A DNA stretch of 64,000 nt from Bacteroidales bacterium F22. Lineage in GTDB: Bacteria; Bacteroidota; Bacteroidia; Bacteroidales; Bacteroidaceae. The translations under genes were made by a program, and so were the position numbers. The first letter of the stretch is position 1, and every line of letters starts with the position of its first letter. This document shows, piece by piece, positions 18,897 to 28,823 of the stretch. The notes beneath the pieces were generated by a model. It saw nothing but the letters and a program-made list of their open reading frames with translations. It did no database searches and was not told the origin of the DNA. Location: contig CP095414.1 of assembly GCA_029541985.1 (NCBI GenBank), positions 620,001 through 684,000 of the forward strand, given 5' to 3'.

Positions 18897-18956
18897 GGAC
18901 AATCCTAGAACAAGATACTCACTAGTAAGGAGATTAATAGAAAAGACGACTATCAC

Positions 18957-18990
18957 AAAAAGGACTACCATTCATTTGGTAGTCCTTTTT
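18957..18990. terminator. Bidirectional terminator
   Basis: Perfect 14-bp stem (AAAAAGGACTACCA / TGGTAGTCCTTTTT) with a 6-base loop between the convergent phosphodiesterase and PepSY genes. Confidence 0.9.
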
Positions 18991-19021
18991 CGGTAAGACA
19001 ACATTTTTAGTACAAATCAAT

Positions 19022-20530
19022 CTATACTATACTTGAGACTCGTTGTTTTCTTTTTTGAATTACGCAAATCAAAGATGAAACAATGCCTAATCCTAGCCAA
19101 ATAGAATCAATACTAACAACTCGGAATTGGTCCAGAGCAGGAATCATCAGTCCACATATTGCTACAACAAACATAGCAAAGAAGATCATGCTTCCGATTT
19201 TTTTAGGTATACAAAGTAGCAAACTACTTACAAACCAGGTAGTGAAAAATCCGAGATATAAAGCCGTTTTGGGATCCGAAAACAGGCCATCTGTAAAATA
19301 AACAAAAGGAAACGATAGTGCCGTAGTCATCACCAGTCCCAAACCGATTGCTAAATGGAACTTTCCCAAGAGGTAGCTGCTACGCTGCATTTTGGGGGAA
19401 TACTTTTTACTTTGCCTAGAAACACTATAAATGTATACGCCAGATAAAATGACTAAATTAGTCAAAACAGCCAAAATAAAATAGATATATTTCACGAATA
19501 AGCCTCCATAATTGGCGAAATGAAGTCGATACATCAACTGTTGTACCCGAACGACAAAAGGCGTTGCTTTTGGAGCATTTCCAACGCGTAATGTTTGACT
19601 ATACAGATTATAGACCAATGTTCCCTGTTGACTCAGTGACCCAATAGTCTGACTTTGTCCCATGGCTACAAAGTTAGCCCCCTGGTCTCCATAATTTTGT
19701 ATTTTCCACGTATCTACCTCATAATCAGGCCAATAGTCTTCAGCTTTGGATACAAATGCATCAAAAGAAGCTGGTTGGTTTGCAATCTTACTCTGCCACT
19801 GAGCTGTCACTGGCTGTGGTCGCATATCATTCATCAACTGAGCTCTATCTTGATGATAAACAGTCAAAGTAGGAAGAAGCACGAGCATGCTCAATAAAAA
19901 GTAGGAGCCAGTGATAGCATAAATCAACTGAAATGGCACACCCAATACCCCGATGGCAATATGCAATTTAGATGAGAAGAATCGGAAAGACATGCCTTTA
20001 TTAAACCCATGAAAGGTCTTCCCTATTTTGTGCCAATGCATAGCAATCCCCGATATGATTGTTAGCAGAAAGAGGAAAGCTACAATCCCGGCTGCAGTTC
20101 TACCATATGGATATGGTATCTGGTCAAAGAAATGCAATCGATAGATAAACTCCCCTAGGTTGTATAGCGACTGGTACGTTTTGACTTCCCCTGTCTTCTT
20201 GTCTACATAGAGAGATATTGGTTTGGATACTTCAGCACTATCTTTGGATGCCGTCATATAGACATATATATACGGATTTCTTTTACGAAATTTCATCGTG
20301 ATGTCTCTACCATATAGAGAGTGAGATTTGTCGAGTTGATCAAGTATTGAATCAAATGAGACTTGATTTGAAGGTATACTCTCCACCTTTCGATGTTCCT
20401 GCCAAAGTTGAATATCATCCTTGAATAGAGCAAATGCTCCAGCAAAAAAGATAACAAAAAGGAGCAAACTCACTAGCATACCAGTAGTGGTATGTAAACT
20501 AAAGAAAATAGATCTTGTTTTTTTATGCAT
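19022..20530 (-). CDS. PepSY-domain membrane protein (siderophore uptake associated)
   Basis: A 502-residue inner membrane protein of the PepSY-associated TM family. It begins with a helix (TTGMLVSLLLFVIFFAGAFALF), followed by a periplasmic PepSY-like region, then further helices around residues 145-170, 190-220, 335-360 and three near the C-terminus. Histidines in or near helices (LHTTTG, HWHKIG, LHIAIG, LHFANYG, FHLAIG) recur in this family, members of which act as ferrisiderophore reductases in other bacteria. It is the last gene of the siderophore receptor operon and its start overlaps the upstream small membrane gene by 8 bases. Cytoplasmic-side or periplasmic iron reduction is inference from family and context. 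Confidence 0.9.
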   Translation of the reverse strand: MHKKTRSIFFSLHTTTGMLVSLLLFVIFFAGAFALFKDDIQLWQEHRKVESIPSNQVSFDSILDQLDKSHSLYGRDITMKFRKRNPYIYVYMTASKDSAEVSKPISLYVDKKTGEVKTYQSLYNLGEFIYRLHFFDQIPYPYGRTAAGIVAFLFLLTIISGIAMHWHKIGKTFHGFNKGMSFRFFSSKLHIAIGVLGVPFQLIYAITGSYFLLSMLVLLPTLTVYHQDRAQLMNDMRPQPVTAQWQSKIANQPASFDAFVSKAEDYWPDYEVDTWKIQNYGDQGANFVAMGQSQTIGSLSQQGTLVYNLYSQTLRVGNAPKATPFVVRVQQLMYRLHFANYGGLFVKYIYFILAVLTNLVILSGVYIYSVSRQSKKYSPKMQRSSYLLGKFHLAIGLGLVMTTALSFPFVYFTDGLFSDPKTALYLGFFTTWFVSSLLLCIPKKIGSMIFFAMFVVAICGLMIPALDQFRVVSIDSIWLGLGIVSSLICVIQKRKQRVSSIV

Positions 20531-20831
20531 ATAGAAAATTATAATGAGTATCTGCCCAGTAATATGTAATATACAATAGCAGGATGATAATGAGATAGTA
20601 GAACCATGTAGTCATTCCATTTTTCCGGAAAAATGGAATGAAAAGAAAAATGGCCCATATAGGGAAGTAAGTCACAATAGACAATGCCAAGATCTCTTTA
20701 TGCCAAGGCAAAAGCAGCGCCGATACCATATGTATCAGCGCTGTGATGATGTATCCTCCAATCACACCTGCAGAAATCCGTAGTATTTTCTGCAAGGGTG
20801 AAGTGGTTAGATATTTACTATTAGCTGGCAT
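20523..20831 (-). CDS. Small membrane protein in siderophore operon
   Basis: A 102-residue protein with three hydrophobic segments (about 18-42, 46-68 and 76-92). It lies 3 bases after the siderophore receptor gene and overlaps the PepSY gene by 8 bases, so translation is probably coupled. Small membrane proteins of the DUF3649 kind sit in the same position between TonB receptors and PepSY proteins in other bacteria. This one may be an analogue, but I do not recognise a signature motif, and its role is unknown. Confidence 0.8.
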   Translation of the reverse strand: MPANSKYLTTSPLQKILRISAGVIGGYIITALIHMVSALLLPWHKEILALSIVTYFPIWAIFLFIPFFRKNGMTTWFYYLIIILLLYITYYWADTHYNFLYA

Positions 20832-20834
20832 GGG

Positions 20835-23243
20835 CTAGAATCTATACATTAGATTAACAAGAAGAGAGTGCGGTGCATGTGGTGTGACTGTAGTCCACCC
20901 AGTGTAGTATTTCTTGTTTCCCAAATTGTTCCCTTTAAGACTGATTCGGAATGTCTGATTATCATAGTATACAACGCTATTGAATAAACAATAAGCAGGT
21001 AGTTTGAATCCTCCTGAAGTTGGATAAGAAGCCATGGTATCGAAACTACTAACTCCATTAAAACCAAATCCGAGACCAAAATTTTTCAAGAAATTGTCTT
21101 TTGAAAAATGATAATCTGCCCAAAAATTATAAGACGTTTTTGGACCTGATTCTCCATAACGTAAGCCAACCAATGCTGCATAGAGAGTTGATTTTTTTAG
21201 TTCACTATGATTGTAACTATAGCCAGCTTTGAGGTTTAGTCCTTGTATGGGATTGGCATTGATATCGATTTCTACTCCACGGCTCTCTACGGTACCATCT
21301 TGCACCTTGGAAGCGCCGTAGCCCATCACCTTATTGGCTACTTGTATATTGTATAGGCTGACTGTTGCATTGAGACGATTTGAGAACAAATTTGTCTTCA
21401 CCCCGACTTCAACTTGATTAGCCCGCTCCAAATCGTATGAATTGAGCTTTTTACCCAAGCTTGGATCTGTGTCATCGATATTCAACAACTCAGGATTTAC
21501 ATAGTTGAAACTATTTTGATAATTTGCAAAGACTGACAACTTTTTGTAAATCGGTTGGTACACGATACCTAGTTTTGGTGAAAAAGTATGTTTAGTATAT
21601 TCCTTTTTATCATCGCTGCTATCGTTTCTATCACCTCTATAGTTGAATTGATCAAATCGAAGTCCAGCCATAAAGGACAAGTCTCTAGTGACATTGATAA
21701 CATCTGAAACATATACTCCTAGAAAATTTTGACGAGTATCTGTATTTGAATAACTTGCATTTGCTAGTGCTGCATCCACTACTGATTTGTTGATAGTCGT
21801 ACCATTTACAAAATCACCTTGCGCATTGAATATTGCTGCTGGTGCATAACTAGACCCATTGTCTGCTAGTTGATACGCCAAAAAGTCTGCACCAATAACA
21901 ACACGGTTCCTCATTGTTCCTATTTTAAAATCACCTGTCACATTTTCTTGGATATCATAGGATGTGGTTTTCGAGTCTGTATCTTGTATCAGTAATGAGA
22001 AATTGTCAGTAGCAACTGGTGCCCCAGTACTATAATCAGCAGAATTCCACAAGTATGAATAGTATCCAGTAGATTTGGCGATATTCCCCGATATCAATGT
22101 TTGTGATGTCCAGTTTTTGGACAACTTATAAACCGCTTCACCTCGAATATTTTTCGTAGGATTCTTGATGTTGATATCGTCACTTGTCATTGACTTGTTG
22201 TAGTCATAGTTCAATTCTTCTACATTGTGAAAGTTGAGCGTCGCAGATCGATTCATAAATAAAAAGACTGCATTTGTTTGTTTGTTTTCGGTATAGGTAT
22301 AGCTCAAATTGAACGTCAATTTGTTATTTACTTTGTATGACAGTGATGGAGCAATAAATAGCGATCGAGCAAATCCGGCATCTTGCCAGCTATCTTGATT
22401 TTGATACCCAGCATTTAGTCTAGCCGAAAACTTATGATTTTTGGGTTCTGAATAATTTACATCAATCGCTGCTTTTTGATAACCATACGATCCACTCCCT
22501 AACTCTACATTACCACCTGTTTCTTGAGTTGGTTTTTTGGTTACAATATTAATTAGTCCTCCATAAGAACTCACCATATTTCCAAAGAGTGTAGCTGAAG
22601 GTCCTTTGATGATTTCGATTCGCTCTATGTATGATGGATTGATAAAGCCATTAGTGATACCAGCTACCCCATTGACCAACTGTGGTTGTACAGAAAATCC
22701 ACGCATAGTATAGTATCCTGCACCATCACCGCTACGTCCGGTAGAGCTCCATAATTGGTTTACTCCTGCTGCATTGTCTAGTGCTTCGGCAAATGTAGAA
22801 ACTGCTTGTGACTGCAATAAGTCGCTTGTAATTGTGGTATACACTTGTGAGTTTTCGAGGTCTTTCAGTGGCAATTTTGCTACGTATGATGTCGCTTTTC
22901 TTGAAAAGCGATTAGTCCGTTCAGCAGATATGGTAACGCCTTGCAGCAATTCATTACCTTCATATAAGGTGATTTTCAGTTGCTTGTTGGTAGCAGGGAT
23001 TTTGACTTCCTGCGTCTTGAAACCGATATATGAAAGAACCAACATCTGGTTTTTTGAGACCTGTTCCAACTGAAATTGGCCATCGATATTGGTAACAGTT
23101 CCATTGGTACTTCCTTTCACCATTACGCTGACCCCTATCAATGGATTATTCCCATTGTCTTTTACTATTCCCTGAATCGTTTGTGCTGATATATGCATTA
23201 CGGTCAAGCATATCAACAGCATCAAAACTGATAATTTTCTCAT
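20835..23243 (-). CDS. TonB-dependent siderophore receptor
   Basis: An 802-residue outer membrane receptor. A signal peptide (to about 20) is followed by a carboxypeptidase-regulatory-like domain (TIQGIVKDNGNNPLIGVSV, about 22-105), a plug of the siderophore type (SGDGAGYYTMRGFSVQPQLVNG and KGPSATLFGNMVSSYGGLINIVTKKP), and a barrel ending in MYRF. The MRGF and VTKKP signatures are typical of FhuA/FecA-like ferric siderophore receptors. The next two genes, a small membrane protein and a PepSY protein, fit a ferrisiderophore import and reduction operon. No ABC permease is linked. A promoter with an overlapping inverted repeat lies upstream. Confidence 0.95.
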   Translation of the reverse strand: MRKLSVLMLLICLTVMHISAQTIQGIVKDNGNNPLIGVSVMVKGSTNGTVTNIDGQFQLEQVSKNQMLVLSYIGFKTQEVKIPATNKQLKITLYEGNELLQGVTISAERTNRFSRKATSYVAKLPLKDLENSQVYTTITSDLLQSQAVSTFAEALDNAAGVNQLWSSTGRSGDGAGYYTMRGFSVQPQLVNGVAGITNGFINPSYIERIEIIKGPSATLFGNMVSSYGGLINIVTKKPTQETGGNVELGSGSYGYQKAAIDVNYSEPKNHKFSARLNAGYQNQDSWQDAGFARSLFIAPSLSYKVNNKLTFNLSYTYTENKQTNAVFLFMNRSATLNFHNVEELNYDYNKSMTSDDINIKNPTKNIRGEAVYKLSKNWTSQTLISGNIAKSTGYYSYLWNSADYSTGAPVATDNFSLLIQDTDSKTTSYDIQENVTGDFKIGTMRNRVVIGADFLAYQLADNGSSYAPAAIFNAQGDFVNGTTINKSVVDAALANASYSNTDTRQNFLGVYVSDVINVTRDLSFMAGLRFDQFNYRGDRNDSSDDKKEYTKHTFSPKLGIVYQPIYKKLSVFANYQNSFNYVNPELLNIDDTDPSLGKKLNSYDLERANQVEVGVKTNLFSNRLNATVSLYNIQVANKVMGYGASKVQDGTVESRGVEIDINANPIQGLNLKAGYSYNHSELKKSTLYAALVGLRYGESGPKTSYNFWADYHFSKDNFLKNFGLGFGFNGVSSFDTMASYPTSGGFKLPAYCLFNSVVYYDNQTFRISLKGNNLGNKKYYTGWTTVTPHAPHSLLVNLMYRF

Positions 23244-23306
23244 TTGTTTTTTGTTTGATTTATTATTCTCATTTTAGATTGATGTCATTCAACATGTAAT
23301 CTTTTG

Positions 23307-23337
23307 CAAAGATACGATAGCCAGATATGACTTACAA
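23307..23337 (-). promoter_or_regulatory. Promoter of the siderophore receptor operon
   Basis: On the minus strand TATCTTTG (23314-23307) matches the -7 consensus TAnnTTTG exactly. TTGT (23337-23334) lies 19 bases upstream as a -33 element (consensus TTTG). The start codon is about 63 bases downstream of the -7 box. Confidence 0.65.
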
Positions 23338-23357
23338 TACCAATATATCGGTATTGT
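23334..23357. promoter_or_regulatory. Inverted repeat overlapping the -33 element
   Basis: ACAATACC-8 bases-GGTATTGT is a perfect inverted repeat whose proximal arm covers the predicted -33 element of the siderophore receptor promoter. This position suits a repressor, for example an iron-dependent one. It does not resemble the enterobacterial Fur box, so the protein is unknown. Confidence 0.5.
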
Positions 23358-23790
23358 ACCACACCTTAAATGGCAACAAATAGGTACTTAAAAATCAGAA
23401 TTTTTTCTTGGATAGTATTTTGGGAAATATAGGACAAAAATTTACAGTAGAATCAAGTAGAAAGAGTGGAAATTTCGCAATTCGCCAGTAAGCTTTCCTT
23501 ATATCTGTACAATACAAGCTCATTCTCGTTAAATATCACATTACTATATATGCTTGAATCTTTTACGAACTCGTTTTCATTGTTTCAGATACACATATGT
23601 ATACGAGGTCTAAAAAGAATCTACATATACACAAACCTATAATCTCGATTGGGGAGTTCTTTATCCGTCTCATAAATCATGAGATTGCTCAGAATTGAAC
23701 TTAGCAGACCACCTAAAATAACTCCCTCTCAAATGTAATCATACTTCTAGGGCATGGTTGAAAATAACCCATGTCGGGAGAACAAATAAA
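23358..23790. other. Unassigned intergenic region, possible structured RNA
   Basis: A 430-base stretch with no convincing reading frame. A GGGAGTT/AACTCCC pair at 23652-23658 and 23720-23726 encloses a CTCAT-AAATC-ATGAG hairpin at 23669-23683, which could be part of a small structured RNA. No known RNA family is recognised. Confidence 0.3.
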
Positions 23791-23820
23791 AAGGGGCTTG
23801 GAAATATTTCCAAGCCCCTT
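23791..23820 (-). terminator. Terminator of tRNA-Cys
   Basis: A 30-base palindrome with arms AAGGGGCTTGG / CCAAGCCCCTT just after the tRNA, followed on the minus strand by TTTATTTG. Confidence 0.9.
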
Positions 23821-23826
23821 AATGGG

Positions 23827-23897
23827 AGGTACCTGGCGGATTCGAACCGCCGTACCTGGTTTTGCAGACCAGTGCCTAGCCACTCGGCCAAGGTACC
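23827..23897 (-). tRNA. tRNA-Cys (GCA)
   Basis: The minus strand folds as a 71-base cloverleaf: acceptor GGTACCT/AGGTACC, anticodon arm CTGGT-CTGCAAA-ACCAG with anticodon GCA, T arm with GGTTCGAATCC, and discriminator U as usual for tRNA-Cys. CCA is not encoded. Confidence 0.97.
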
Positions 23898-23939
23898 ATT
23901 TCTAGTGCAATAAGTAATTGTTTTTCCTTGATTGCGGTG

Positions 23940-23970
23940 CAAAGGTAATACATTTCTATATACCTGCAAG
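23940..23970 (-). promoter_or_regulatory. Promoter of tRNA-Cys
   Basis: TACCTTTG on the minus strand (23947-23940) matches TAnnTTTG. CTTG (23970-23967) is 19 bases upstream as a -33 element. The tRNA 5' end is about 43 bases downstream of the -7 box. Confidence 0.6.
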
Positions 23971-24091
23971 GAATTTAGTCAATAATTTTCCTCTAAAGTT
24001 AATTTTTTTCTCTTGCAACATCTGAAACTAAAAAAAATAGTCCATTTAAGACCTTTTATAGTTCATAAAAGGTTACCAAAGACTACCCCGT

Positions 24092-24325
24092 CTAATCCTT
24101 ATCGCAAGCACTCACTACTTGGTCACATCCATCTGCGACCTGTTTTCCTTTATTATTTGTCATTCCCTTAGCTATCCCCATATCTTTAAGTACGCAACTA
24201 GACGTACAGCTACTGCATTTAGATCCTTTTCCTGTTTTATCAGGGAACAAAGAAAGATAAAGCTTGTATAAGATATAAGCTACACAGGCTACAATAATAA
24301 CTCCTAAAATCACTTGTTGTATCAT
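24092..24325 (-). CDS. FeoB-associated Cys-rich membrane protein
   Basis: A 77-residue protein: one N-terminal membrane helix (IQQVILGVIIVACVAYILYKLYL) followed by a cysteine-rich tail (KCSSCTSSCVLKDMG). This is the layout of the FeoB-associated Cys-rich family, thought to help ferrous iron uptake. No feoB is present nearby. The start is set at MIQQVI; a longer frame reaching 24433 would run through the upstream terminator and is rejected. It lies downstream of the TPR gene but behind that gene's terminator, so it probably has its own promoter. Confidence 0.85.
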   Translation of the reverse strand: MIQQVILGVIIVACVAYILYKLYLSLFPDKTGKGSKCSSCTSSCVLKDMGIAKGMTNNKGKQVADGCDQVVSACDKD

Positions 24326-24379
24326 ATCGTTCTTATTTATAATGAATAGTACAAAGTTCTTGCCAAAGTACGAAAAAAA

Positions 24380-24414
24380 AAGAGGTATCCCTAATTTCAA
24401 TAAGGATACCTCTT
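24380..24414 (-). terminator. Terminator after the TPR gene
   Basis: Perfect 11-bp stem (AAGAGGTATCC / GGATACCTCTT) with a 13-base loop and eight T on the minus strand. Confidence 0.92.
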
Positions 24415-24445
24415 CTATTATGATAAAATCCAAACGGATTGTCTA

Positions 24446-25660
24446 TTACATAAGAGCTTCAATTTCCTTAAATTTATCCCCCATATTAAGGTTATAATAT
24501 ACACGGTACAAACCTTGCAACCAAAGATTCTTTTCTTCTGGTTTCAATTCACGAGCCTTTTCATAATATGGTAATGCCATCTTATAGAAGTCAGAGATAG
24601 CCGCTTTGTCTTTCTCATATTGAGGGCTATTCAAATCAGAAGTCGCTTTATCAGAGAAATTCTGAGCTTTGATACAATATACAAGACCCAAATTAGAATA
24701 AGCATTTACATAAGTAGAATCCAATTCTATAGTCTTCTTGTAGCATTCGATAGCTTCATCATATTTTTTCTCGTTGTGATACAAGTATCCTTTTACATAA
24801 TAATTAAAAGCATCTGGTTTCTTAGCAATCATATCGTCAGCAAATTTCATCGCTGCATCATAATTGTTTGTATTGCTATAGTAATCAATCAAATTACCAA
24901 AGAAATATTGATAATCAGGATACATAGTCACACCCTCTTTAAGTGTAGCGACCCATTTCGCAGTATCAGCAGTCTCTTTATAAGCATTTGACATAAATTC
25001 CATCGCATACTTCCCAACTTCTTCGTCAGATTTAGCATAAGGAGCATACTTGATAACTTCTTTCCATTGTTTCGTTTTAGAACCAGCAAGAGCAGCATAA
25101 TAAGCTACTTGAGGAAGTAAAGTATCAGACTCGACTAAATTTTCGTCAGCAAACATAGGACTAGTTGTAGCAGAGCTCACATATTCAGCAAAGAAAGGGA
25201 GAGCTTTCTCATCATTTCCCACATTGAAATAATAGATACCACCATTGATAAGGTTACCTCTATTCGCTAACAATGTTTTAGAATTACGTTTACGAAACTT
25301 ATTTCTGATACGTCCTTTTTTGTCAGGCATTTGAGCCAATTTATCACAACCCTCGTAATATTTAAACATATCTAAGATACTGTTATAGAAAACTACAGTA
25401 TCATATGGCTGACGAAGATACATCTTCTCAGTCTGTTTAGCATTAATTTTAGTCTGAATGAGACCAGCCACATCCCAAGTGTAAGGATCTGATTTCGTTT
25501 CATCATTCGCTAAAGCTTCCCCAATTAATTTTTGAGCTTCATCAAATTTAGGAGTTGTAGCAGAAGCTAACTTCTTAGCCTGTTTCACTTTAGACTTTTG
25601 TGCATAAATACTTCCTGAACCCATAAGAGCCAAAGAGAGTAAAAAGATTACTTTTTTCAT
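24446..25660 (-). CDS. Exported tetratricopeptide repeat protein
   Basis: A 404-residue protein with a signal peptide (MKKVIFLLSLALMGSGSIYAQ) and TPR repeats, clearest at about residues 255-340 (AFNYYVKGYLYHNEKKYDEA, YVNAYSNLGLVYCIKA). It is likely periplasmic and a protein-protein interaction scaffold; no catalytic motif is seen. The start is set 14 codons inside the longer frame to give a clean signal peptide. A TPR protein downstream of gyrA is a conserved arrangement in Bacteroidales as I recall, but its function is unknown. A TATCTTTG element (complement of 25706-25713) may give it a separate promoter. Confidence 0.9.
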   Translation of the reverse strand: MKKVIFLLSLALMGSGSIYAQKSKVKQAKKLASATTPKFDEAQKLIGEALANDETKSDPYTWDVAGLIQTKINAKQTEKMYLRQPYDTVVFYNSILDMFKYYEGCDKLAQMPDKKGRIRNKFRKRNSKTLLANRGNLINGGIYYFNVGNDEKALPFFAEYVSSATTSPMFADENLVESDTLLPQVAYYAALAGSKTKQWKEVIKYAPYAKSDEEVGKYAMEFMSNAYKETADTAKWVATLKEGVTMYPDYQYFFGNLIDYYSNTNNYDAAMKFADDMIAKKPDAFNYYVKGYLYHNEKKYDEAIECYKKTIELDSTYVNAYSNLGLVYCIKAQNFSDKATSDLNSPQYEKDKAAISDFYKMALPYYEKARELKPEEKNLWLQGLYRVYYNLNMGDKFKEIEALM

Positions 25661-25788
25661 TCTTATTCTATTGTTTATATTAATATTTTCCACTTTACTC
25701 ACCTACAAAGATAACACTACTCTGTAAATATTCTTCATTTATACATTTATTTATAGTGTAAAAGGTGATTTAAGTAAGTGTTTATTGA

Positions 25789-25820
25789 ACAAATACACCT
25801 TTATAATAAGGTGTATTTGT
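25789..25820 (-). terminator. Terminator after gyrA
   Basis: Perfect 12-bp stem (ACAAATACACCT / AGGTGTATTTGT) with an 8-base loop, 10 bases after the gyrA stop. The T tract is weak. Confidence 0.75.
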
Positions 25821-25829
25821 TTGTTATAC

Positions 25830-28535
25830 TTAAATGTCTTGATTAGCAAATAAATCATCAGGAGCTATCTTTCCAGAAGATTTAGCATCATCAGATTCTG
25901 CATTTTCTTTTGAATCTATTGTTTCCGCTTCATCAGAATCGGTAGTTTCAGCGTCATCAAACAATTCGTTAGAAACGGCATTTACCTGTTCAGTTTCGTT
26001 AGTCTCAGTAGTTTCAGTCAAGCCTTCAGAATTACTTCCGTCGCCCCCTTCTAATGGAGTATCTATAACTTCATCCTCCTCATCCGATTCAGAATTGACT
26101 ACACAGACAGATCCAATCTGGTCATTTCGTTTCTCGAGATTAATCAGATGTACCCCTTGAGTAGCTCTACCCATGATGCGGCATTCTTTAGCATTTAGAC
26201 GAATGGTAATACCTGATTTATTGATGATAATCAAATCATTATCGTCAGTCACTCGTTTAAATCCGACAAGTTTACCTGTCTTCTCAGTAATGTTAAGCGT
26301 CTTAACTCCCTTAGCACCTCTATTAGTGATTCGGTAATCCTCAACATCAGAACGTTTACCGAAACCTTGTTCACTGACAACCATAACAGATTCAAGTTGA
26401 GAGTCAGTCACATTAATCATACCGACAATCTCATCTTCAGGATCATCATCCAGTTTCATACCGCGAACCCCCATAGAATTACGACCTATACTACGGATAG
26501 TATCATCTTTGAATCTAGCAGCACGACCATTTCTGTTCGCCATCAAGATATCACCTTCGCCATCAGTAAGCAATACTTCGATAACCCTATCTCCAGGGCG
26601 AATGACAAGTGCATAGACACCATTAGAACGAGGATGAGAATACTGTTTAAGAGCAGTCTTCTTGATCATACCCTTCGCTGTAGCAAAAACCACATAATGA
26701 TTATCGATATACTCTTCATCCGTTAGACTCTTGACACGAACATAAGAAGTAATCTTATCATCCGAATCAATATTCAATAGATTCTGTACGGCACGTCCTT
26801 TAGAAATCTTAGTACCTTCAGGAATCTCATATACCTTAAGCCAGAAGCAACGTCCTTTTTGTGTAAAGAACATCATCGTATTGTGCATAGTAGCCGTATA
26901 GATATGCTCTACGAAATCTTCTTCACGGGTAGTACTACCCTTGCTACCTACTCCTCCACGATTCTGTTGATGGAATTCAGATAAAGGAGTTCGTTTGATA
27001 TAACCAAGATGTGAGATAGTAATAATCATCTCATCGTCAGCATAGAAATCCTCAGGGTTAAACTCTTCACTTGAATACACGATTTCAGAACGACGTTCAT
27101 CACCATATTTTTCTTTGACTTCTGTCAACTCATCTTTAACGACGCCCATCAAGAGATGCGCATCAGCAAGCAATTCCTTATAATAAGCGATGCGTTTCTC
27201 CAATTCTTGGTATTCAGCATGCAACTTATCACGGTTCAATTTAGTCAATTGACCAAGAGTCATCGCAACGATAGCCTTTGTCTGAAGTTCTGTCAATTCG
27301 AAACGATCAGTCAAAGCTTGACGAGCTGCTTCCACATTGTCCGAAGCACGAATAATCTTAATCACTTCATCGATATTGTCTTGTGCAATAATCAGTCCAA
27401 GTAAGATATGAGCTCTATCTTCCGCCTTACGTAAATCAAACTGAGTACGACGAGTCACTACATCCTTACGATGCTCTACGAAGTACTTGATTAATTCTAA
27501 CAAGTTAAGTGTACGAGGACGTCCATTGACCAAAGCGACATTGTTCACACCAAACGAAGTTTGCAAAGCAGTCATCTTGTACAACTTATTGAGCACAACG
27601 TTTGAGTTAGCATCCCGTTTAAGGTCTACGACGATACGCATACCAGTACGGTCAGACTCATCATTGACATTGCTGATACCTTCAATTCTATGTTCATTGA
27701 CAAGGTCAGCGATATGCTTGATTAGATCCGCCTTATTCACATTGTAAGGAATCTCATTGATTACCAATTTCTCATGAGTCTTGCTTTGCTCTATTTCAGC
27801 CTTTGCGCGCATCACTACACGTCCACGACCCGTCATAAAGGCATCACGTACACCACTTATACCGTAGATATAACCACCAGTAGGAAAATCAGGAGCCTTA
27901 ACATAATGCATCATATCATCTACAGTAGCCTCTCCCTCTTTGTCGATATAAGCTTCACAAGCATTAATCACCTCAGTCAAGTTATGAGGAGGCATATTAG
28001 TAGCCATACCGACAGCGATACCACTAGCACCATTAACCAAAAGGTTAGGGATACGTGTAGGCATCACACTTGGTTCAACCAATGTATTATCAAAGTTAGG
28101 AGCCATCTCTACAGTTTCTTTCTCGATATCCTGCATCATCGCTTCACCCGTTGTATTTAGACGAGCCTCAGTATAACGCATTGCCGCAGGACTATCTCCA
28201 TCGACAGAACCATAGTTACCCTGTCCATCGACTAATTCATAACGCATCGCCCAAGGCTGAGCCATACGAACCATAGCCATATATACAGATGAGTCACCAT
28301 GTGGATGATATTTACCCATCACTTCACCTACGATACGAGCCGATTTCTTATAGGCCTTGTTGTGAGTGTTACCCAATTCCATCATACCATAAAGAATACG
28401 GCGATGGACTGGTTTGAAACCGTCTCGTACATCTGGAAGTGCACGTGAAACGATTACAGACATTGAATAGTCGATGTAACTCGACTTCATTTCTTCTTCA
28501 ATGTTGATTTTTCTAATTCTGTTGTCTTCTTGCAT
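25830..28535 (-). CDS. gyrA: DNA gyrase subunit A
   Basis: The 901-residue A subunit of DNA gyrase, which cuts and rejoins DNA to introduce negative supercoils with GyrB. The catalytic tyrosine is Tyr121 in [10 protein letters not shown]. The quinolone-resistance region reads [12 protein letters not shown]: Asp81 and Ser82 are wild type, while the residue matching E. coli Asp87 is Met86. The C-terminal domain has beta-pinwheel blades and a GyrA-box-like RGAKGVK. The last 90 or so residues are a highly acidic low-complexity tail rich in Asp, Glu, Ser and Thr. gyrB is not in the window. Confidence 0.98.
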   Translation of the reverse strand: MQEDNRIRKINIEEEMKSSYIDYSMSVIVSRALPDVRDGFKPVHRRILYGMMELGNTHNKAYKKSARIVGEVMGKYHPHGDSSVYMAMVRMAQPWAMRYELVDGQGNYGSVDGDSPAAMRYTEARLNTTGEAMMQDIEKETVEMAPNFDNTLVEPSVMPTRIPNLLVNGASGIAVGMATNMPPHNLTEVINACEAYIDKEGEATVDDMMHYVKAPDFPTGGYIYGISGVRDAFMTGRGRVVMRAKAEIEQSKTHEKLVINEIPYNVNKADLIKHIADLVNEHRIEGISNVNDESDRTGMRIVVDLKRDANSNVVLNKLYKMTALQTSFGVNNVALVNGRPRTLNLLELIKYFVEHRKDVVTRRTQFDLRKAEDRAHILLGLIIAQDNIDEVIKIIRASDNVEAARQALTDRFELTELQTKAIVAMTLGQLTKLNRDKLHAEYQELEKRIAYYKELLADAHLLMGVVKDELTEVKEKYGDERRSEIVYSSEEFNPEDFYADDEMIITISHLGYIKRTPLSEFHQQNRGGVGSKGSTTREEDFVEHIYTATMHNTMMFFTQKGRCFWLKVYEIPEGTKISKGRAVQNLLNIDSDDKITSYVRVKSLTDEEYIDNHYVVFATAKGMIKKTALKQYSHPRSNGVYALVIRPGDRVIEVLLTDGEGDILMANRNGRAARFKDDTIRSIGRNSMGVRGMKLDDDPEDEIVGMINVTDSQLESVMVVSEQGFGKRSDVEDYRITNRGAKGVKTLNITEKTGKLVGFKRVTDDNDLIIINKSGITIRLNAKECRIMGRATQGVHLINLEKRNDQIGSVCVVNSESDEEDEVIDTPLEGGDGSNSEGLTETTETNETEQVNAVSNELFDDAETTDSDEAETIDSKENAESDDAKSSGKIAPDDLFANQDI

Positions 28536-28823
28536 TTTATATATATAAAATAATAGTTCTAGTATTATTTAAGGAAGCTCATCAAAAATGAGTTATCGCT
28601 AAAACTATGTAAAAATACTACTTTTTAACGATATAATGAAAAGAAGCAGCAACGAAATTGTTAAATCCGTGTTAAATTAGTGGTTACCTTTTCGTGTAGA
28701 TGAAATCCCATCCATTTTGTATGCAAAATATCATCCGAATACGTATATTTGTTTATACCTTAACATTGCATCACATTTGAGACAACGAAATAAGGCTCAA
28801 TCAGACAACAAAATAGTAGAACA

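Noticed and set aside
23739..23969. 76-codon minus-strand frame
   Set aside because: It runs across the tRNA-Cys gene and its terminator.
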